Source: Bacteroidaceae bacterium
GTDB taxonomy: Bacteria > Bacteroidota > Bacteroidia > Bacteroidales > Bacteroidaceae
DNA: 64,000 bases
Assembly (NCBI GenBank): GCA_024398635.1
Contig: JAKSIV010000003.1
Location: forward strand, 1 to 64,000
Reading direction: 5' to 3'
In this document: piece after piece, positions 61,443-64,000 of the stretch
Position numbering within the stretch: position 1 is the first letter of the stretch
Layout of the letters: each line of letters starts with the position of its first letter
Translations under genes and position numbers: made by a program
Notes under the pieces: model-generated
Databases searched by the model: none
Told to the model about the DNA's origin: nothing
The model's input: the letters and a program-made list of their open reading frames with translations, nothing else

Positions 61443-64000
61443 ATGATGAATTACAAAAGACTGAACACCATCATCGGATGGCTGGTATTCGCAGTCGCAG
61501 CGGTCACATACTGTATGACCATTGAGCCTACTGCCAGCTTCTGGGATTGCCCTGAGTTCATAACCACTGGTTATAAAATGGAAGTAGGACACCCGCCTGG
61601 GGCACCTATATTCATGCTTACCGCAAACCTGTTCTCACAGTTTACAAATGACCCCTCCAAGGTGGCCATGATGGTTAACACCATGTCGGCCCTTCTCAGT
61701 GCGCTTTGCATACTGTTCCTGTTCTGGAGCATAACCATGCTTGTCAGGAAACTGGTGGCAGGCACAAAAGAACCCGATATGTGGCAGATGATAACCATTT
61801 TCGGCGCAGGTATTGTGGGTGCGCTGGCATATACATGGTCCGATACATTCTGGTTCAGCGCCGTTGAAGGCGAGGTTTATGCCTATTCTTCATTCTGCAC
61901 CGCAGTTACATTCTGGCTTATCCTGAAATGGGAGGAGAACGCAGACCAGCCGCACAGCGCACGCTGGCTCGTACTCATTGCATACCTGATCGGTATATCA
62001 GTAGGCGTTCACCTACTGAACCTGCTTTGTATCACAGCAATAGTACTGGTTTATTATTTCAAGAAATCAAGTAACCCCACTTGGAAAGGCGGTATCATAG
62101 CATTTGTCCTTTCAGGTGTCATCATAGCCGCTGTTCTGTACGGAATAGTTCCCGGTATCGTGAAGGTGGGCGGATGGTTTGAGCTCCTGTTCGTAAACGG
62201 ATTGGGGCTGCCTTTCAACACAGGTCTGATCATCTACATCATCCTGCTTGTAGGAATCCTGGTCTGGGGAGCATACGAGACACAGCGCGGTGACCGCAAG
62301 CACTTGATGTATCTCTCATTCCTGCTGACAGTCGCTTTTGCCGGTATACCTTTCTACGGTCACACCGCCGGAGGTATCATCCTTGGAATAGTCATTCTTG
62401 CTGCCGGTGCCGTCTATCTCTTTGCAAACGGCGTTCCCGAGAGTATCAAGCCGTCGGCAAACATACTCAATACCATCATGCTCTGCGTCATGATGCTTAC
62501 CATCGGCTATTCATCATATGCCGTCATCGTAATACGTTCTACTGCCAACCCGCCCATGGACCAGGATTCACCTGAGGATATTTTCTCACTGGGAGAATAT
62601 CTTGCCCGTGAACAATACGGTTCAAGACCTCTGCTTTACGGACAGGCTTACAGTTCAGAGATCGTATACGAGGTTATTAAAGAGAAGGGCTACAGCTACT
62701 ACTCTCCCGTAAGTAAGATTACGGGTAAGTCATACGGACGTAAGGAGAAGGCCAACAAGTCCGAAAAAGACAGCTACTATGTAATGGACGAAAAACGCGA
62801 GTACGTATACGCCCAGAACATGCTGTTCCCCCGCATGTACAGCAGGGACCCCGAACACGTCGCTGAATACAATTCATGGTGTGGAGGCATTAAAGGCCAT
62901 ACCGTTACCTATAACCAGCGCGGAAACAATATTAAGGTCACCACTCCTACACAGGGAGAGAACCTTAAGTTCTTCCTGAGATACCAGGTCAACTTCATGT
63001 ACTGGAGATACTTTATGTGGAACTTTGCCGGCCGTCAGAATGATATCCAGAACCGCTATGGTGAGGTGGAAAACGGCAACTGGGTAACAGGATTCAACTT
63101 CATAGACAAGATGCTGATAGGCGGTGACAACAAGCTGCTGCCGGAATCTCTGACCGGAAAGGGACACAACGTGTTCTACTGCCTGCCGCTCATTCTGGGC
63201 CTGCTGGGCCTGTTCTGGCAGATAGGAAAGGGACGTGAGGGAACACACCAGTTCATCGTTGTACTGGCGCTCTTCTTCATGACCGGTCTCGCCATTGTGG
63301 TCTATCTTAACCAGACTCCTCTGCAGCCACGTGAGCGTGACTACGCCTATGCCGGTTCGTTCTATGCTTTTGCCATATGGATCGGACTGGGAGTTGCCGC
63401 CATCGCAGACTGGCTGGGCAAGGTTGCAGGCAAGAAGGCTGCACCCGTCATAGCTGCAGTAATGTGTCTTTTGGTTCCCATCCAGATGGTGGGCCAGACT
63501 TGGGATGACCACGACCGCAGCGGACGTTATGCATGCCGCGATTTCGGTCAGAACTATCTGATGACTCTGCCTGAGAAGGGAAATCCCATCATCTTTACGA
63601 ATGGTGATAACGATACATTCCCCCTTTGGTATAACTTTGAGACTGAAGGCTTCCGTACCGATGCACGTTGCTGCAATCTGAGCTATCTTATGACCGATTG
63701 GTACATAGACCAGATGAAACGTCCCGCTTACGATTCACCTGCTTTGCCCATCTCATTTGAAAGAATTGATTACGAGACAGGTACCAATGATTATGTAACC
63801 ATCAATCCTAAAGACAAGGAGGTACTGCTCAAGAATAACAGCAAGGAGGCTGTCGACAGGTCTTTCGAACTTCATAATGTTCTGGATTATTGGATCAAGC
63901 AGCATCATATGATTCCTACCGATACTATCTGGCTTAAGATAGACAAGGATGCCGTGCTGCGTTCAGGCATGAAGATTCCGGACAAATACATAGGAGCAAC
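61443..64000 (+). CDS. DUF2723 multi-pass membrane protein (partial, runs off the window)
   Basis: At least 852 residues; the frame is open to the end of the window. Begins MMNYKRLNTIIGWLVFAVAAVTYCMTIEPTASFWDCPEFITTGYKMEVGHPPGAPIFML, the hallmark opening of DUF2723 proteins, which contain a large GT-C-like membrane region (about 11-13 membrane segments here up to about residue 680) followed by soluble domains. The GT-C resemblance and the DCPEF motif suggest a lipid-linked mannosyl- or glycosyltransferase, possibly for protein O-glycosylation, which occurs in Bacteroidota; this is inference. Either of the first two ATGs may be the start. Confidence 0.85.
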   Translation, partial: MMNYKRLNTIIGWLVFAVAAVTYCMTIEPTASFWDCPEFITTGYKMEVGHPPGAPIFMLTANLFSQFTNDPSKVAMMVNTMSALLSALCILFLFWSITMLVRKLVAGTKEPDMWQMITIFGAGIVGALAYTWSDTFWFSAVEGEVYAYSSFCTAVTFWLILKWEENADQPHSARWLVLIAYLIGISVGVHLLNLLCITAIVLVYYFKKSSNPTWKGGIIAFVLSGVIIAAVLYGIVPGIVKVGGWFELLFVNGLGLPFNTGLIIYIILLVGILVWGAYETQRGDRKHLMYLSFLLTVAFAGIPFYGHTAGGIILGIVILAAGAVYLFANGVPESIKPSANILNTIMLCVMMLTIGYSSYAVIVIRSTANPPMDQDSPEDIFSLGEYLAREQYGSRPLLYGQAYSSEIVYEVIKEKGYSYYSPVSKITGKSYGRKEKANKSEKDSYYVMDEKREYVYAQNMLFPRMYSRDPEHVAEYNSWCGGIKGHTVTYNQRGNNIKVTTPTQGENLKFFLRYQVNFMYWRYFMWNFAGRQNDIQNRYGEVENGNWVTGFNFIDKMLIGGDNKLLPESLTGKGHNVFYCLPLILGLLGLFWQIGKGREGTHQFIVVLALFFMTGLAIVVYLNQTPLQPRERDYAYAGSFYAFAIWIGLGVAAIADWLGKVAGKKAAPVIAAVMCLLVPIQMVGQTWDDHDRSGRYACRDFGQNYLMTLPEKGNPIIFTNGDNDTFPLWYNFETEGFRTDARCCNLSYLMTDWYIDQMKRPAYDSPALPISFERIDYETGTNDYVTINPKDKEVLLKNNSKEAVDRSFELHNVLDYWIKQHHMIPTDTIWLKIDKDAVLRSGMKIPDKYIGA

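Overview
The window looks like a chromosomal segment of a member of the Bacteroidales (Bacteroidota). Three things point there. First, many genes follow a Bacteroidota-type -7 element (TAnnTTTG) instead of a sigma-70 -10 box, with weak or absent Shine-Dalgarno sequences. Second, the order ftsX / DUF3098 / uppP / truB / queA / folK and families such as DUF4271, DUF2723, secreted M64 peptidase and GH31 are typical of that order. Third, coding density is very high with many ATGA overlaps. I cannot place it to genus. No tRNA, rRNA, CRISPR array or prophage was seen.

Layout. 1-3.8 kb (minus): hemD, a DUF4271 membrane protein, a LOG-family protein, ahcY and rpsO. 3.9-11.3 kb (plus): typA, a lipoprotein with a degenerate thioredoxin-like domain, a ComM/YifB ATPase, metG and an IspD/TarI-type cytidylyltransferase. 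11.3-15.8 kb (plus): a YfhO-type membrane protein and two glycosyltransferases. 15.8-18.5 kb (minus): a complete four-gene GDP-D-glycero-D-manno-heptose set (hddA, gmhA, hddC, gmhB). 18.6-24.2 kb (minus): M64 peptidase, RNase R and an ABC transporter with a GntR regulator. 24.4-28.15 kb: a Pif1-type helicase and a RAYT-like HUH transposase, enclosed by two inverted 142-bp palindromic repeats. 28.2-36.6 kb: a CoA-transferase, miaB, a methyltransferase, ftsX, uppP, truB, queA, folK and a tiny ORF. 36.6-48.7 kb (plus): a surface phospho-glycan cluster, with a cytidylyltransferase-PLP enzyme fusion, an opine-dehydrogenase-like protein, two TagF-like transferases, a flippase, an acyltransferase, two GT2 enzymes, a fused TarI-TarJ (CDP-ribitol) enzyme and an EamA transporter. 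48.7-53.1 kb: dipeptidyl peptidase III converging on metK (with a structured leader RNA), then a lytic transglycosylase. 53.2-58.0 kb: two tandem GH31 glycosidases, the first resembling PA14-containing alpha-xylosidases. 58.0-64.0 kb: a stand-alone TonB-plug protein, an RlmL-type methyltransferase with a repetitive basic tail, purD and a truncated DUF2723 protein.

The most unusual signals are small and repetitive. REP-like palindromes with a GGGGxCxGxCCCC-type core begin exactly at the TGA stop codons of comM, the helicase and miaB. A related double palindrome begins just after the TGA of rnr, and its far arm appears to encode the start codon and signal peptide of the downstream M64 peptidase. 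The RAYT gene sits directly after one of these palindromes and runs into one of the 142-bp repeats, which makes it the natural candidate for moving one or both families. Separately, the convergent genes for dipeptidyl peptidase III and MetK end in a shared 14-bp palindrome that encodes the same last four residues on both strands.
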